From Nocardia caishijiensis NBRC 108228 (GTDB lineage Bacteria > Actinomycetota > Actinomycetes > Mycobacteriales > Mycobacteriaceae): a stretch of DNA of 64,000 bases. The notes below the pieces were generated by a model. The model ran no database searches. It was not told the origin of the DNA and saw only the letters and a program-made list of their open reading frames with translations. Position numbers and translations under genes: made by a program. Shown here in pieces: positions 7,442-16,034 of this stretch. Every line of letters starts with the position of its first letter. Positions within the stretch are counted from its first letter, which is position 1. The stretch spans positions 248,001 to 312,000 of the forward strand of contig NZ_BDBE01000029.1 of assembly GCF_001612825.1 (NCBI RefSeq), read 5' to 3'.

Positions 7442-8770
7442 GTGTCCGTGATCGATGCCGTGATGCTGGGCGCGCCCGTGGCCGTGGCGATCCTGCTGGT
7501 CGTCGCGCCGCGACTCGGCAGGCGGGTCGGCATGGTCGCCGTGTCGGTGCTGATCCCCGGCCACGCCCTGCTGTGGCTGTTCGAGCCGTATCGGCAGTGG
7601 TGGCCGCTGTACCTGCTGCTCGTCGCGATGCTCGTGGTCGTCGCGACCACCGGACGGGAACTGCTGGGACGCATCGGTATCGGTGTGCTCGCCGCGATCT
7701 CGGCGGCCGTGTGGCTGGTGCCGCCGGTGCCCGAACTACCGGAACCGACCGGCCACTATGCCGTCGGGTCGGAGATCTTCCGCTGGGTCGACCCGGCGCG
7801 GCCCGAACCGCGCACCGAAGCCGACGACCGGCGCAATGTGGTCGTGCAGGCGTGGTACCCGACCGAGTCCGCCGCCGGGCGACGCTGGGTGTACCTCGAC
7901 GGCCAGGACGCGCTGCCGTCGCAGGTGGCCGGGGTGCCGAGCCTGATCATGGGCGCTTACAGCCATATCGACACCCACGCCTTCGCCCAGGGTCCGGTTT
8001 CGCGGGCGCGGCAACGCTGGCCGGTCGTCCTGTTCTCCCCGGGCTACGGCGCACCGCGGGCGTACTACTCCGGGCTGGTCGCCGACCTCGCCAGCCGGGG
8101 TTTCGTCGTGCTCGCCGTTGACCATCCCTACGAGTCGGCCGTCACCGAGCTCGCCGACGGCACCATCGCCCACACCGTCGAGACCCTGCCGGTCGACGAT
8201 CCACGCTTCATGGTGGAGCGTCAGGAGATCCGCACGGCCGACCTGCGATTCGTCCTCGACCGGATCGGCGCCGGCACCGATCTCGGCCCGCTGACCGATC
8301 GGCTGGACCCGACCCACATCAGCGCCGTCGGCCACTCTTTCGGCGGCGCCGCGGCCTTGTCCGCCCTGTCCGAGGACCGAAGGCTCACCGCCGCGGCCAA
8401 TCTCGACGGCACGCTCTACAGCGACCTGCCTCAGCGCACGATCGACCGTCCGGTGCTGATCCTGGAAAGCGACCGCGACATCACCGGCCATTCGGCCCGC
8501 TACCTCGACGGCAATGCCGACCTGCTGCGACGGCTGCGCGCCCCCTCGTTCCGCTACGAGATCGACGAGGCCGACCACTTCGGTTTCACCGACGCATCGC
8601 ACTTCGTCTCCGCGCCGGTGCGTTTCGTGGCGACACTGTTCGTCGGTGGGTCACGCGGACCCACCGACACCCAGTGGCTCACCAACGACATCCTCACGCC
8701 GTTCCTGCTGGGCGACCACCCCGGGATCGCGACGGCGGCGGCACGTCATCCGGGTGTCAGCGCGCGGTAG
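7442..8770 (+). CDS. Membrane-anchored alpha/beta hydrolase, PAF-acetylhydrolase-like
   Basis: About 442 aa from the GTG at 7442 (GTG 7448 is also possible). Around four hydrophobic segments occupy residues 1-105 (for example PVAVAILLVVA and PLYLLLVAMLVVVA), so the enzyme is probably held in the membrane. The rest is a lipase-like domain: LFSPGYGAPRAYYSGLVADL (oxyanion region), nucleophile GHSFGGAAAL (about residue 299), an acid in LILESDRDI and histidine in DEADHFGF. The order fits the platelet-activating-factor acetylhydrolase/dienelactone hydrolase group. Substrate is unknown. Placement between iron-uptake genes suggests, without proof, hydrolysis of a siderophore ester bond or of a membrane lipid. 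No iron box precedes it. It converges on the irtB-like gene with a 5-bp gap. Confidence 0.7.
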   Translation: MSVIDAVMLGAPVAVAILLVVAPRLGRRVGMVAVSVLIPGHALLWLFEPYRQWWPLYLLLVAMLVVVATTGRELLGRIGIGVLAAISAAVWLVPPVPELPEPTGHYAVGSEIFRWVDPARPEPRTEADDRRNVVVQAWYPTESAAGRRWVYLDGQDALPSQVAGVPSLIMGAYSHIDTHAFAQGPVSRARQRWPVVLFSPGYGAPRAYYSGLVADLASRGFVVLAVDHPYESAVTELADGTIAHTVETLPVDDPRFMVERQEIRTADLRFVLDRIGAGTDLGPLTDRLDPTHISAVGHSFGGAAALSALSEDRRLTAAANLDGTLYSDLPQRTIDRPVLILESDRDITGHSARYLDGNADLLRRLRAPSFRYEIDEADHFGFTDASHFVSAPVRFVATLFVGGSRGPTDTQWLTNDILTPFLLGDHPGIATAAARHPGVSAR

Positions 8771-8775
8771 CCACC

Positions 8776-10512
8776 TCAGGCGGGCACCGGCTCCAGCCGC
8801 CAACCCGAGGCCCGCTCACGCTCGTTCCAGAACGCCGCGTACCGACCGCCGAGGGCGAGCAGTTCCGCGTGCGTGCCCTGTTCGACGATGCGGCCGCCGT
8901 CGAGGAACAGGATCTGATCGGCGTGCGCGATGGTCGCCAGCCGATGGGCGACCACCAGCACCGTTTTGTCCCTTGCCAGCTCGTGGATGCCACGCACCAC
9001 CACGGCCTCGCTGTGCGGGTCGAGTGCGCTGGTCGCCTCGTCGAGCAGCACGATCGGGGCGTCCTTGAGCAGCGCGCGGGCGATCGACACCCGCTGGCGT
9101 TCACCGCCCGACAGGGATGCGCCGCCCTCACCCACCGCGGTGTCGAAACCGTCGGGCAGCCGGTCGACGATCTCGTCGACGCGGGCTGCGCGCGCCGCGC
9201 GCAGCACCTCGTCCTCGCTCGCGTCGGGCTTGCCGATGCGGATGTTGTCGGCCACCGACCGGTTGAACAGGTAGACGTTCTGGAAGACCAGCGCCAGCTG
9301 ATCGAGCAGGGTGGCCGAAGGCTGTTCGCGCACATCGTGTCCGCCCACCGAGACCGCGCCGGAATCCACGTCGTAGAAGCGGGCGGCCAGACGCAGCAGA
9401 GTGGTCTTGCCCGAGCCACTCGGTCCGACGATCGCGGTGGTCGTGCCCGCGGGGACGGTGAAGGTCAGGTCGCTGAGGACGGGCTCGCCGGGGCGGTAAC
9501 CGAAGCTCACGGTGTCGAAGACGACAGCCGGGGCACCGGGAGTGACCGGCTCGGTCGGCATCGGCAGGGTCGGCTCGGCCAGCAGTTCGGTGATGCGGTC
9601 GGCGGCCGAGGCAGCCGATCGCAGCGCGGCGCCGAGCTGGGCGGCCTGGTTCACCGGTTCGATGAAGCGCGAACTCACCGCGATCAGGGCGATGGCGGCG
9701 GCCGCCGAGATGGCGCCGTCGGTCACCTGGACCACCGCGAGGTAGGTGAGCACGAGGAACACCGCCTGCACGAACAGGGCGAACACGATGAGCCCTGGCA
9801 CGGTGGCCACCATCATTCTCAGCACCGCGCCACGCTGACGCACCAGCGCCGTCTCCAGCGCCTTGTTGCCGGTGCCGACCGCGCCGAACGCGCGCAGCAC
9901 CGGCTGGGCCTGCGCGAATTCGACCACCCGCGAATCGGCTTCGGCCGCCGCCTCGTGCAGCCGGGCGTCGGCCCCGGTGTAGGCGCGGTTGGCCACCGCG
10001 TTCACCAGGTACAGCACCGGCCCGGCCAGCAGCATCGCAGCGCCGATGCGCCAATCGATGAACAACATGCCGAGCGCGACGACCACCGGAACGATGACGC
10101 CGGAGAGCACCTTGGTGAGCAGGTAGGCGATCAGGCCCTGCATCTCGCGCACCTGCTCGACCATCACCCGCGACAGCGGCCCGGCCTCCCGGCCTTCGAA
10201 CCAGCCGAGCGGCAGTTCGTTGAGCTTGTCACCGAGGCGGGTCTGCAGCCCACGCTGCATGCCGAGGCCGATGCGCAGACCGACGACGGCCTGCAGGTAC
10301 CCGAACACCACCACGCCCGCCACGGCCGCGGTCATGCCGAGCGCCCACGTCCACGCCGTGCTCAGATCGTCGCCGAACAGGGCCTCGAGCAGCGGAACCA
10401 GCAGCAGGTACGCGATGGCCTGGCACACGGCCTGCAGCACGATGGCGGCCAGCAGGCGCGGGAGGAGCGGGGCGAACTCGTCGGGGACGAGGCGGAAAAC
10501 CTTGCGGATCAT
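8776..10512 (-). CDS. irtB: ABC transporter half, IrtB-like ferric-siderophore importer
   Basis: 578 aa, almost the same length as M. tuberculosis IrtB (579 aa), with the same start pattern (MIRKVFRLVPDEFAPLL). An exporter-type six-helix membrane domain (residues about 1-320) is followed by a nucleotide-binding domain: Walker A GPSGSGKTTLLR, Q-loop LVFQNVYLFN, signature LSGGERQRVSIAR, Walker B PIVLLDEATSALD and switch His VVAHRLATI. IrtAB-type transporters have an exporter fold but import ferric mycobactin-class siderophores. The ATG at 10512 overlaps the upstream irtA-like stop by 4 bp, with GGAGGAAAC as ribosome site. In-frame codons upstream to 10566 lie inside the previous gene and are not part of it. 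Confidence 0.85.
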   Translation of the reverse strand: MIRKVFRLVPDEFAPLLPRLLAAIVLQAVCQAIAYLLLVPLLEALFGDDLSTAWTWALGMTAAVAGVVVFGYLQAVVGLRIGLGMQRGLQTRLGDKLNELPLGWFEGREAGPLSRVMVEQVREMQGLIAYLLTKVLSGVIVPVVVALGMLFIDWRIGAAMLLAGPVLYLVNAVANRAYTGADARLHEAAAEADSRVVEFAQAQPVLRAFGAVGTGNKALETALVRQRGAVLRMMVATVPGLIVFALFVQAVFLVLTYLAVVQVTDGAISAAAAIALIAVSSRFIEPVNQAAQLGAALRSAASAADRITELLAEPTLPMPTEPVTPGAPAVVFDTVSFGYRPGEPVLSDLTFTVPAGTTTAIVGPSGSGKTTLLRLAARFYDVDSGAVSVGGHDVREQPSATLLDQLALVFQNVYLFNRSVADNIRIGKPDASEDEVLRAARAARVDEIVDRLPDGFDTAVGEGGASLSGGERQRVSIARALLKDAPIVLLDEATSALDPHSEAVVVRGIHELARDKTVLVVAHRLATIAHADQILFLDGGRIVEQGTHAELLALGGRYAAFWNERERASGWRLEPVPA

Positions 10513-12347
10513 CGTGTTTCCTCCACCAGGGCGAGCGTGCCGAGCGCGGCCTCGTTGATGTCCCACAGGCGCTGATACAGCCCGCCCGTGGTGCGCAGTT
10601 CGTCGTGGGTTCCCTGCTCGACGAGGGTTCCGTTGTCCAGCACCAGGATTCGGTCGACACCGGTGATGGTGTGCAGACGGTGGGCGATGACGAGCACGGT
10701 GCGACCGGCCACCAGCGCGGCGAGCGCGTCCTGCACGGCGGCCTCCGATTCGGGGTCGGCGAAGGCCGTCGCCTCGTCCAGGACGAGCACCGGGGTGTCG
10801 GCCAGCAGTGCGCGGGCGATCGAAAGGCGTTGCGCCTCACCACCGGACAGCGTGGCATCCACGCCGATCTCGGAGTCGTACCCACGGGGCAGGGCGGTGA
10901 TCCGGTCGTGGATCTGAGCGGCCCGCGCGGCGCGCTCGAGCGTGGCGTCGTCGGCACCGGGGCGGGCGAGCAGCAGGTTCTCGCGGATCGAACCACGGAT
11001 CAGACGAACATCCTGGAACACGAAACCGACTGTGCGATACAGCGCTTCACTGCTGAACTCGCGAATGTCGCGGCCGTCGACGGTGATGCGGCCCGCACCG
11101 ACGTCGTAGAAGCGTGGCAGCAGTTTGGCGAGGGTGGACTTGCCGGAACCACTCGGACCGACCAGCGCGGTGATGGTGCCCGGCGTCAACTCCAGATCGA
11201 TGCCGTTCAGCACGTTGTGGCCCGTGCGGTAACCGAATTCGACCCCTTCGAAGCGGACGACCCCGCGTTGCACCGGCTCATCGCCGGTCGACTCCGCGAT
11301 CTCGAGTTCCGGCGTCTGGCGCAGCTCGTGCAACCGCAGCGCGGCCGCCCCACCGGCCCGCAGCGCCTGCGACCCGTAACCGAGGCCGAGCAGCGAACTC
11401 CCGATACCGAGCCCGACCAGCAGGAACGGCAGCAGATCGAGCGGTTGCACCCAGCCCGCGCCGACGAACGTCAGCCCGGCGAGCACGACGACGAGCATCA
11501 CGAACACCGGGGTGACGACGATGTCGGAGGCCGACTGTACCCGGATGATCGGCATCTTCAGCCGGTGCGCGGCATCCACCTGACCGTCCACCGCGGCCTG
11601 GAACTCGCTGTGCGCCTTGCCCGCTTGCCCGAACGCGCGCACCACCTGGATGCCGTCGACGAATTCGATGGTGGCCTCGGCGGTGCGCCGCTCCCACCGG
11701 GTGTAGACGGCGAGCCGGTCGCGACCCTCGCGGTCCATGATGCGGCCGAACAGCACGAAGTAGGCGATCAGCGGGATCAGCAGGACCAAGGTGAGTCGCC
11801 AGTCGACGGTGAACAGGTACCCGAGGGTGACCAGCGGGACCACCAGCGCGCCGACGAACTCGAGCCGTGCGTGCGCGACCAGGTAGTGCAACGCCTCCAC
11901 GTCGTCGCGCAGATAGGTCTTCACCTCACCGGAGCTGCGTTCACCGAACCAGCCGAGCGGCACCCGGGTGAGCTTGGCCGCCAGCAGGCGGCGCAGGGTG
12001 AGTTGATAACCGGCGTCGGCCGCGTGCGACCAGGTGAGCGCGACGGCCTGCAGCAACGCCCGCACGACGAGTACGGCGACGGCGGCGCCGAACAGCCACC
12101 ACACGCGGTCGGTGTCGACCGGGCTGGCCAGCAGTTCGCGACAGGCCTGCACGATCAGCAGGAACGGCACGACGCCGCACACCGAGGCCACCGCGACGAT
12201 CAGGCTCGCCACCGTGAGCATGCCCGACACGGGAGCGAGAATGTCCTTGCGCGCCTGCGCTTCTCGCTGCTTCTGCGCTTTCGCGGCCGCCTTGGACGGC
12301 CGGTTGCCCGACTCCGCCCCCGGCGGCGGCGCCACCTGCACCGTCAT
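10509..12347 (-). CDS. irtA: ABC transporter half, IrtA-like core without the SIP domain
   Basis: 612 aa, against about 859 aa for M. tuberculosis IrtA. The difference is the missing N-terminal siderophore-interacting domain, supplied here by the separate gene at 6603-7316. Residues 1-40 are a charged Lys/Ala/Gln-rich stretch, then six membrane helices to about 335 (with LGWFGERSSGEVKTYLRDD as coupling-helix region) and a nucleotide-binding domain: Walker A GPSGSGKSTLAK, signature LSGGEAQRLSIAR, Walker B PVLVLDEATAFAD, switch VIAHRLHTI. The start at 12347 has GAGAGGG 9 bases upstream and lies 42 bp past the iron box; an in-frame codon at 12452 would be upstream of the box. It forms a coupled operon with the irtB-like gene; together they should form the heterodimer. 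Confidence 0.82.
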   Translation of the reverse strand: MTVQVAPPPGAESGNRPSKAAAKAQKQREAQARKDILAPVSGMLTVASLIVAVASVCGVVPFLLIVQACRELLASPVDTDRVWWLFGAAVAVLVVRALLQAVALTWSHAADAGYQLTLRRLLAAKLTRVPLGWFGERSSGEVKTYLRDDVEALHYLVAHARLEFVGALVVPLVTLGYLFTVDWRLTLVLLIPLIAYFVLFGRIMDREGRDRLAVYTRWERRTAEATIEFVDGIQVVRAFGQAGKAHSEFQAAVDGQVDAAHRLKMPIIRVQSASDIVVTPVFVMLVVVLAGLTFVGAGWVQPLDLLPFLLVGLGIGSSLLGLGYGSQALRAGGAAALRLHELRQTPELEIAESTGDEPVQRGVVRFEGVEFGYRTGHNVLNGIDLELTPGTITALVGPSGSGKSTLAKLLPRFYDVGAGRITVDGRDIREFSSEALYRTVGFVFQDVRLIRGSIRENLLLARPGADDATLERAARAAQIHDRITALPRGYDSEIGVDATLSGGEAQRLSIARALLADTPVLVLDEATAFADPESEAAVQDALAALVAGRTVLVIAHRLHTITGVDRILVLDNGTLVEQGTHDELRTTGGLYQRLWDINEAALGTLALVEETR

Positions 12348-12389
12348 ACGTTCTGCCCTCTCGACCTGTCCACAGCAAGTGCTGCCGAT

Positions 12390-12408
12390 GTAGGTTAGCC
12401 TAAGTTGA
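12390..12408 (-). promoter_or_regulatory. IdeR-like iron box upstream of the irtAB-like operon
   Basis: Read on the minus strand, TCAACTTAGGCTAACCTAC matches 15 of 19 consensus positions, with TTAGGCTAACCTA intact. It lies 42 bp before the ATG at 12347. The stretch 12409-12528 holds no other feature I can identify. Confidence 0.8.
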
Positions 12409-12528
12409 GTGCTTGTGGCCGGGTGGGGAAGGTTGTGTGAACTGCCAGTCAACCCCGGCGATATCGCGTCGAATCGGGCGTACTTTGCTCCCTACCTTGT
12501 TGTTCATCGAGGCGGTGGGAGTACGAAA

Positions 12529-12720
12529 ATGTTTGTCACGTCAATTATTTCGGCGATTGCCGACTGCCGGACCGATCCCGGAAATATGACCCACGAACAA
12601 GCGCATCGGGCCATGCAGATACACCTCGAATGCAGCGTCGATCTGTGCCGGGTACGGCGGCGTGCGCGCCAGATTCTGGTCGAGGCGAAATTGATGGTTC
12701 TGGATCAACGCGCGGGCTGA
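12529..12720 (+). CDS. Small Cys/Arg-containing conserved hypothetical protein
   Basis: 63 aa from an ATG preceded by GGGAG at 8 bases. An ATG at 12409 in the same frame lies against the iron box and is unlikely. The centre reads EQAHRAMQIHLECSVDLCRVR, followed by a basic run RRRARQILVEA and LMVLDQRAG. A His, two Cys spaced five apart and an Arg cluster suggest a small metal-binding or nucleic-acid-binding protein. Similar short proteins with H-x3-C-x4-C-x-x-R-x-x-A patterns are, as I recall, common in Nocardia, usually annotated hypothetical. Function unknown; no signal peptide. Confidence 0.5.
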   Translation: MFVTSIISAIADCRTDPGNMTHEQAHRAMQIHLECSVDLCRVRRRARQILVEAKLMVLDQRAG

Positions 12721-12755
12721 GGATTGACACTCGAATTTCGGGGCATGCACTCTTC

Positions 12756-13334
12756 GTGTTCACACACCTGCCCTCATCGGCCGCCTGGCTCCAACACCAG
12801 GCGCGAACCGGTTTCGAAGTAACGTATTTCAGCGACGGTGATCGTGGCGTGCTCGTCGAAGGGTGCGCCACCGGAACCGAGGACGGCGCCGTCTGGGTGA
12901 TCGACTACCGGCTGCGGCTCGACGGCAGCTGGCACACCCGCTCGGCGCAGATCACCGGTCGCTATCCCGACGGCAGGCGCACGCTCACCGTGCAGTCCGA
13001 CGGGCTCGGCCGCTGGCAGGTCGACGGCGCGACCGCACCCGAACTCGACGGATGCCTCGACGTCGATCTCGAGGCGTCGGTGTTCACCAACTCGCTGCCG
13101 GTGCGCAGGCTCGCCCTCGACATCGGCGACTCGGCCGACGCGCCCGCGGTCTACATCCGCGCGGCCGACCTGAAGACGGTGCGCCTGCCGCAGCACTACC
13201 GTCGGGCCACCGACGGCGACGACGGGCCGCGCTTCGACTACACCTCCTCGGACTTCGACTACCGCGCCACCCTGTCCTATGACGGAGCGGGCCTGATCGT
13301 CGACTACCCAGGTCTCGGGCGGCGCACGGTCTGA
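12756..13334 (+). CDS. Putative glycolipid-binding-family protein (PF06475/COG3554-like)
   Basis: About 192 aa from GTG 12756, close to the usual family length. The sequence follows the family pattern: a substituted W-x-H start (AAWLQHQ), VIDYRLRLDGSWHTRS, LTVQSDGLGRWQVDG, the near-invariant LDGCLDVDLEASVFTNSLPV, RRL (about residues 103-125), QHYRRA, and a C-terminal LIVDYPGLGRR. The family name comes from an annotated glycolipid-binding domain; the real biochemical role is not established. No signal peptide. It follows the 63-aa gene by 35 bp and may be cotranscribed. The start is uncertain because no strong ribosome site is visible. Confidence 0.75.
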   Translation: MFTHLPSSAAWLQHQARTGFEVTYFSDGDRGVLVEGCATGTEDGAVWVIDYRLRLDGSWHTRSAQITGRYPDGRRTLTVQSDGLGRWQVDGATAPELDGCLDVDLEASVFTNSLPVRRLALDIGDSADAPAVYIRAADLKTVRLPQHYRRATDGDDGPRFDYTSSDFDYRATLSYDGAGLIVDYPGLGRRTV

Positions 13335-13383
13335 ACCGAGGGGCTGTGGCGCGTGCCGGGCGCGCGGCGGCGAGACTGTCGGT

Positions 13384-14325
13384 ATGCGACGCAGGCAGCA
13401 GCCGCCGCTGCCCAAGCGGCACGGCCTCGACCCCGCCCGGCTCCGGCTCCCGGAGGACGGGCACTGGGCGACCGTGCGCGATCACCTGGTCGAGCGGCTG
13501 CCCCGGGTCGACCCGGCGCGCATCGACGAGATGTTGCGCGCGGGCGAGATCGTCGACCTGGACGGACCCCTCGCGCCCGACGCGCCGTACGTTGCCGGCG
13601 GCGCGGTCTGGTTCCATCGCGACCTGCCCGTCGAGCGGGAGGTGCCGTTCGAGATCGGCATCGTATACCGCGACGAGCACATCCTCGTCGTCGACAAACC
13701 ACACTTCCTCGCGACCATTCCGCGTGGTCAGCACATCCTGCAGACCGCGCTGGTCCGGTTGCGGCGCGAACTCGACCTGCCCGACCTGATCCCGGCCCAT
13801 CGCCTCGATCGGGTGACCGCCGGGCTGATCCTGTTCGTGGTGAATCCGGCCGTGCGCGGGGCCTATCAGACGATGTTCGGGCACCGGACCGTGCGCAAGG
13901 AGTACGAGGCCATCGCGCCCTACGATCCCGCGCTGGCGCTGCCGAGGGTCGTGCGCAGCCGGATCATCAAGGAAAAGCATGTCCTCGCCGCGCAGGAGGT
14001 GCCCGGCGTGCCCAATGCCGAGACCCACGTGGAACTGGCCGAACATCGCGGCTCGCTCGGCCGGTACCGATTGCGGCCGCACACCGGGCGCACCCACCAA
14101 CTGCGGCTGCACATGAACAGCCTCGGTGTGCCGATCCTTGGCGACGATTTCTATCCGGTCGTCACCGACAAATCCGTCGACGACTACACGAGGCCACTGC
14201 AATTACTGGCGGCCACCCTCGAATTCATCGACCCGATCAGTCGCGTGCCCCGGCGGTTCGAATCGCGGCGAACTCTGCAGGCGTGGCACGATTTGCCCGG
14301 TTGGTCCGGGTCGGCTGTCGAGTAG
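13384..14325 (+). CDS. RluA-family RNA pseudouridine synthase
   Basis: 313 aa. The catalytic motif is AHRLDRVTAGL (about residues 139-149) with the Asp that attacks the uridine base. Other family blocks are IVYRDEHILVVDKP (about 95), KEYEAIAP, and RPHTGRTHQLRLHM with GVPILGDDFYP near the C-terminus. RluA enzymes isomerise uridines in rRNA and some tRNAs; the exact target cannot be read from sequence. The N-terminal 80 residues carry an S4-like segment (HLVERLPRVDPARIDEMLRAG) that would help bind RNA. It stands alone on the plus strand. Confidence 0.93.
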   Translation: MRRRQQPPLPKRHGLDPARLRLPEDGHWATVRDHLVERLPRVDPARIDEMLRAGEIVDLDGPLAPDAPYVAGGAVWFHRDLPVEREVPFEIGIVYRDEHILVVDKPHFLATIPRGQHILQTALVRLRRELDLPDLIPAHRLDRVTAGLILFVVNPAVRGAYQTMFGHRTVRKEYEAIAPYDPALALPRVVRSRIIKEKHVLAAQEVPGVPNAETHVELAEHRGSLGRYRLRPHTGRTHQLRLHMNSLGVPILGDDFYPVVTDKSVDDYTRPLQLLAATLEFIDPISRVPRRFESRRTLQAWHDLPGWSGSAVE

Positions 14326-14358
14326 CTCACGGATCGTTTCCCTTCTGTAATAAATCCG

Positions 14359-14364
14359 TACACT
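14359..14364 (+). promoter_or_regulatory. Candidate -10 element of the CPBP protease gene (leaderless)
   Basis: TACACT lies 7 bases before the GTG at 14372, and no ribosome site precedes that GTG. This is the spacing expected for a leaderless mRNA starting at the GTG itself, common in actinobacteria. No good -35 is visible. Confidence 0.4.
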
Positions 14365-14371
14365 CGACCGG

Positions 14372-15100
14372 GTGCCCGTCTCCGCCGAACCCCGACCCGG
14401 ACTGCACGCCTATATCGATATCGCCGTCGTGGTGATTGTGCTCGCCGGAACCAATCTCATCGCGCATTTCACCACCGCCTGGGCCAATATCGTCACCGTG
14501 CCCGTGGCGGCCTTCCTGCTGCTCGCGCTGATGCGCAAGCGCGGACTCGGCTGGGCCGAACTCGGACTGTCGCCACGACACTGGCGACGCGGAACCGGCT
14601 ACGCGCTCGGTGCGGTGGGGATCGTGCTCACGGCCGTCGCGATCGGAGCCCTGCTGCCGATCACCAGGCCGTTCTTTCTCGCCGACCGGTACGCGACAAT
14701 CTCCGGGGCGCTCATCGCGTCGATGATCGTCATCCCGTTGCAGACCGTCATTCCCGAGGAACTCGCCTTCCGCGGCGTCCTGCACGGCACCCTCGACCGG
14801 GTGCTCGGCGTGCGCGGGCTGTTCGCCGCGGGCTCGCTGCTGTTCGGCCTCTGGCACATCGCCTCCTCCCTCGGCCTCACCGCGAACAACACCGGCCTGT
14901 CCGGCATCGTCGGCGGTGGCGTCGCGGGCCAGGTCGTCGGTATCGCCCTCGCCGTGGTCGCCACCGCCGCCGCGGGCGTGGTCTTCACCTGGCTGCGCCG
15001 CCGCAGCGGCAGCCTGCTCGCCCCCATCGCCCTGCACTGGTCGCTCAACGGTGCGGGCGCTCTCGCCGCGGCCCTCGTCTGGCACACCGCGCTGGCCTAG
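14372..15100 (+). CDS. CPBP-family intramembrane glutamic endopeptidase
   Basis: 242 aa with about seven hydrophobic segments. The family active site is complete: VIPEELAFRGVLHG (EEx3R, about residues 128-137), FGLWHIASS (the F-x-x-x-H motif, about 163) and LHWSLNGAGA (H/N motif near the C-terminus). These membrane proteases include Rce1-like and bacteriocin-immunity-type enzymes; the substrate is unknown. The start is the GTG at 14372 with a -10-like TACACT just upstream. An SDR gene follows after 10 bp, so the two may share a transcript. Confidence 0.88.
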   Translation: MPVSAEPRPGLHAYIDIAVVVIVLAGTNLIAHFTTAWANIVTVPVAAFLLLALMRKRGLGWAELGLSPRHWRRGTGYALGAVGIVLTAVAIGALLPITRPFFLADRYATISGALIASMIVIPLQTVIPEELAFRGVLHGTLDRVLGVRGLFAAGSLLFGLWHIASSLGLTANNTGLSGIVGGGVAGQVVGIALAVVATAAAGVVFTWLRRRSGSLLAPIALHWSLNGAGALAAALVWHTALA

Positions 15101-15110
15101 CATCGGTCCG

Positions 15111-15947
15111 GTGAAACGTGTACTTGTCGGATTGGTAGTCGCCGTGACCGGTGGGGCGGCGGGGATCGGGCGGGAGATCGCCCGGGAACTGGGCGAGGCA
15201 GGTGCGCTGGTGTGCATCGGCGACCTGTCCGGCGACGCGGCCCGAGCCGCGGCGGCCGAGTTGCCGGGAACCGTGCACGGGTGCGAACTGGACGTGACAT
15301 CGGAGCGGTCGTTCCACGATTTCCTCGCCGTCACCGAGGCGCTGCTCGGGCCGGTCGACGTGCTGGTCAACAATGCCGGAGTGATGTGGGTCGGCGCGTT
15401 CGACGACGAACCCGACAGCGCCACCCAGCGGATGCTCGCGGTGAACCTGCACGGCGTGATCCGGGGTGTGCGGCTGGCGGCACCCGCGATGCGCGCCCGG
15501 GGGCGCGGACACATCGTCACCATCGCCTCGGTGGCATCGAAGGTCTCCCCCGCCGGGGAGGCGACCTACGCGGCGACCAAACACGGCGTGCTCGGGTATC
15601 TGACGGCGGTACGGGAAGAGTTGCGTGGCAGCGGCGTGCGCCTGAGCGCGATCATGCCGGGAGTGGTCGACACCGAACTCGCCAAGGGCACCGCGACCGG
15701 CGCCGCGGCCCTGCTACAGCCCGACGACGTGGCACGAGCCGTTGTCGAGGTGATCCAACATCCTCGCTTCGAGGTGACGGTCCCGGGATCGCTCGGCCCG
15801 ATGCTGCGCTTGGCCGGGGCACTCCCCCAATGGGCACGCGATTTCGTCCTGCGTCGAACGGTTCCGAATCAGCTTGCGGCCGTTAAGGGTTCGTCCGCAC
15901 GATCCGATTACGAAAAGCGCTTACTCGACGGCGAATCCGGAGTATGA
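15111..15947 (+). CDS. Short-chain dehydrogenase/reductase
   Basis: 278 aa of the classical SDR fold. NAD(P) site: VVAVTGGAAGIGREIA near the N-terminus. Other motifs: LDVTS (adenine-contacting Asp), LVNNAGVMWVG, catalytic Ser in IASVASKVSP and the Y-x-x-x-K pair in ATYAATKHGVLG (about residue 160). SGVRLSAIMPGVVDTELA is the usual post-active-site loop. The C-terminal 80 residues (LRLAGALPQWARDFVL) extend beyond the minimal fold, as in steroid/fatty-alcohol-acting SDRs of actinobacteria. The start is GTG 15111; the ribosome site is weak. Substrate unknown. Confidence 0.9.
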   Translation: MKRVLVGLVVAVTGGAAGIGREIARELGEAGALVCIGDLSGDAARAAAAELPGTVHGCELDVTSERSFHDFLAVTEALLGPVDVLVNNAGVMWVGAFDDEPDSATQRMLAVNLHGVIRGVRLAAPAMRARGRGHIVTIASVASKVSPAGEATYAATKHGVLGYLTAVREELRGSGVRLSAIMPGVVDTELAKGTATGAAALLQPDDVARAVVEVIQHPRFEVTVPGSLGPMLRLAGALPQWARDFVLRRTVPNQLAAVKGSSARSDYEKRLLDGESGV

Positions 15948-16018
15948 CGGGTTTCGCCGTCTCAGTTTCGCACCATGATCGTTGACCGGGGCACGGTCGG
16001 CGTTTACGCTCTCTGCAA

Positions 16019-16034
16019 TCACACATATGTTCGA
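16019..16034 (+). promoter_or_regulatory. SOS-box-like site 1 (LexA type)
   Basis: TCACACATATGTTCGA matches 14 of 16 bases of the palindrome TCGAACATATGTTCGA, the mycobacterial/Gram-positive LexA box. It ends 36 bp before the start codon at 16070 and is directly followed by a second copy. Confidence 0.5.

Noticed and set aside
12347..12452. Starting the irtA-like gene at 12452
   Set aside because: That codon lies upstream of the iron box, while ATG 12347 has a good ribosome site.
12630..12756. Longer N-terminus for the glycolipid-binding-family protein
   Set aside because: It would overlap the 63-aa gene in another frame, and the extra residues do not fit the family.
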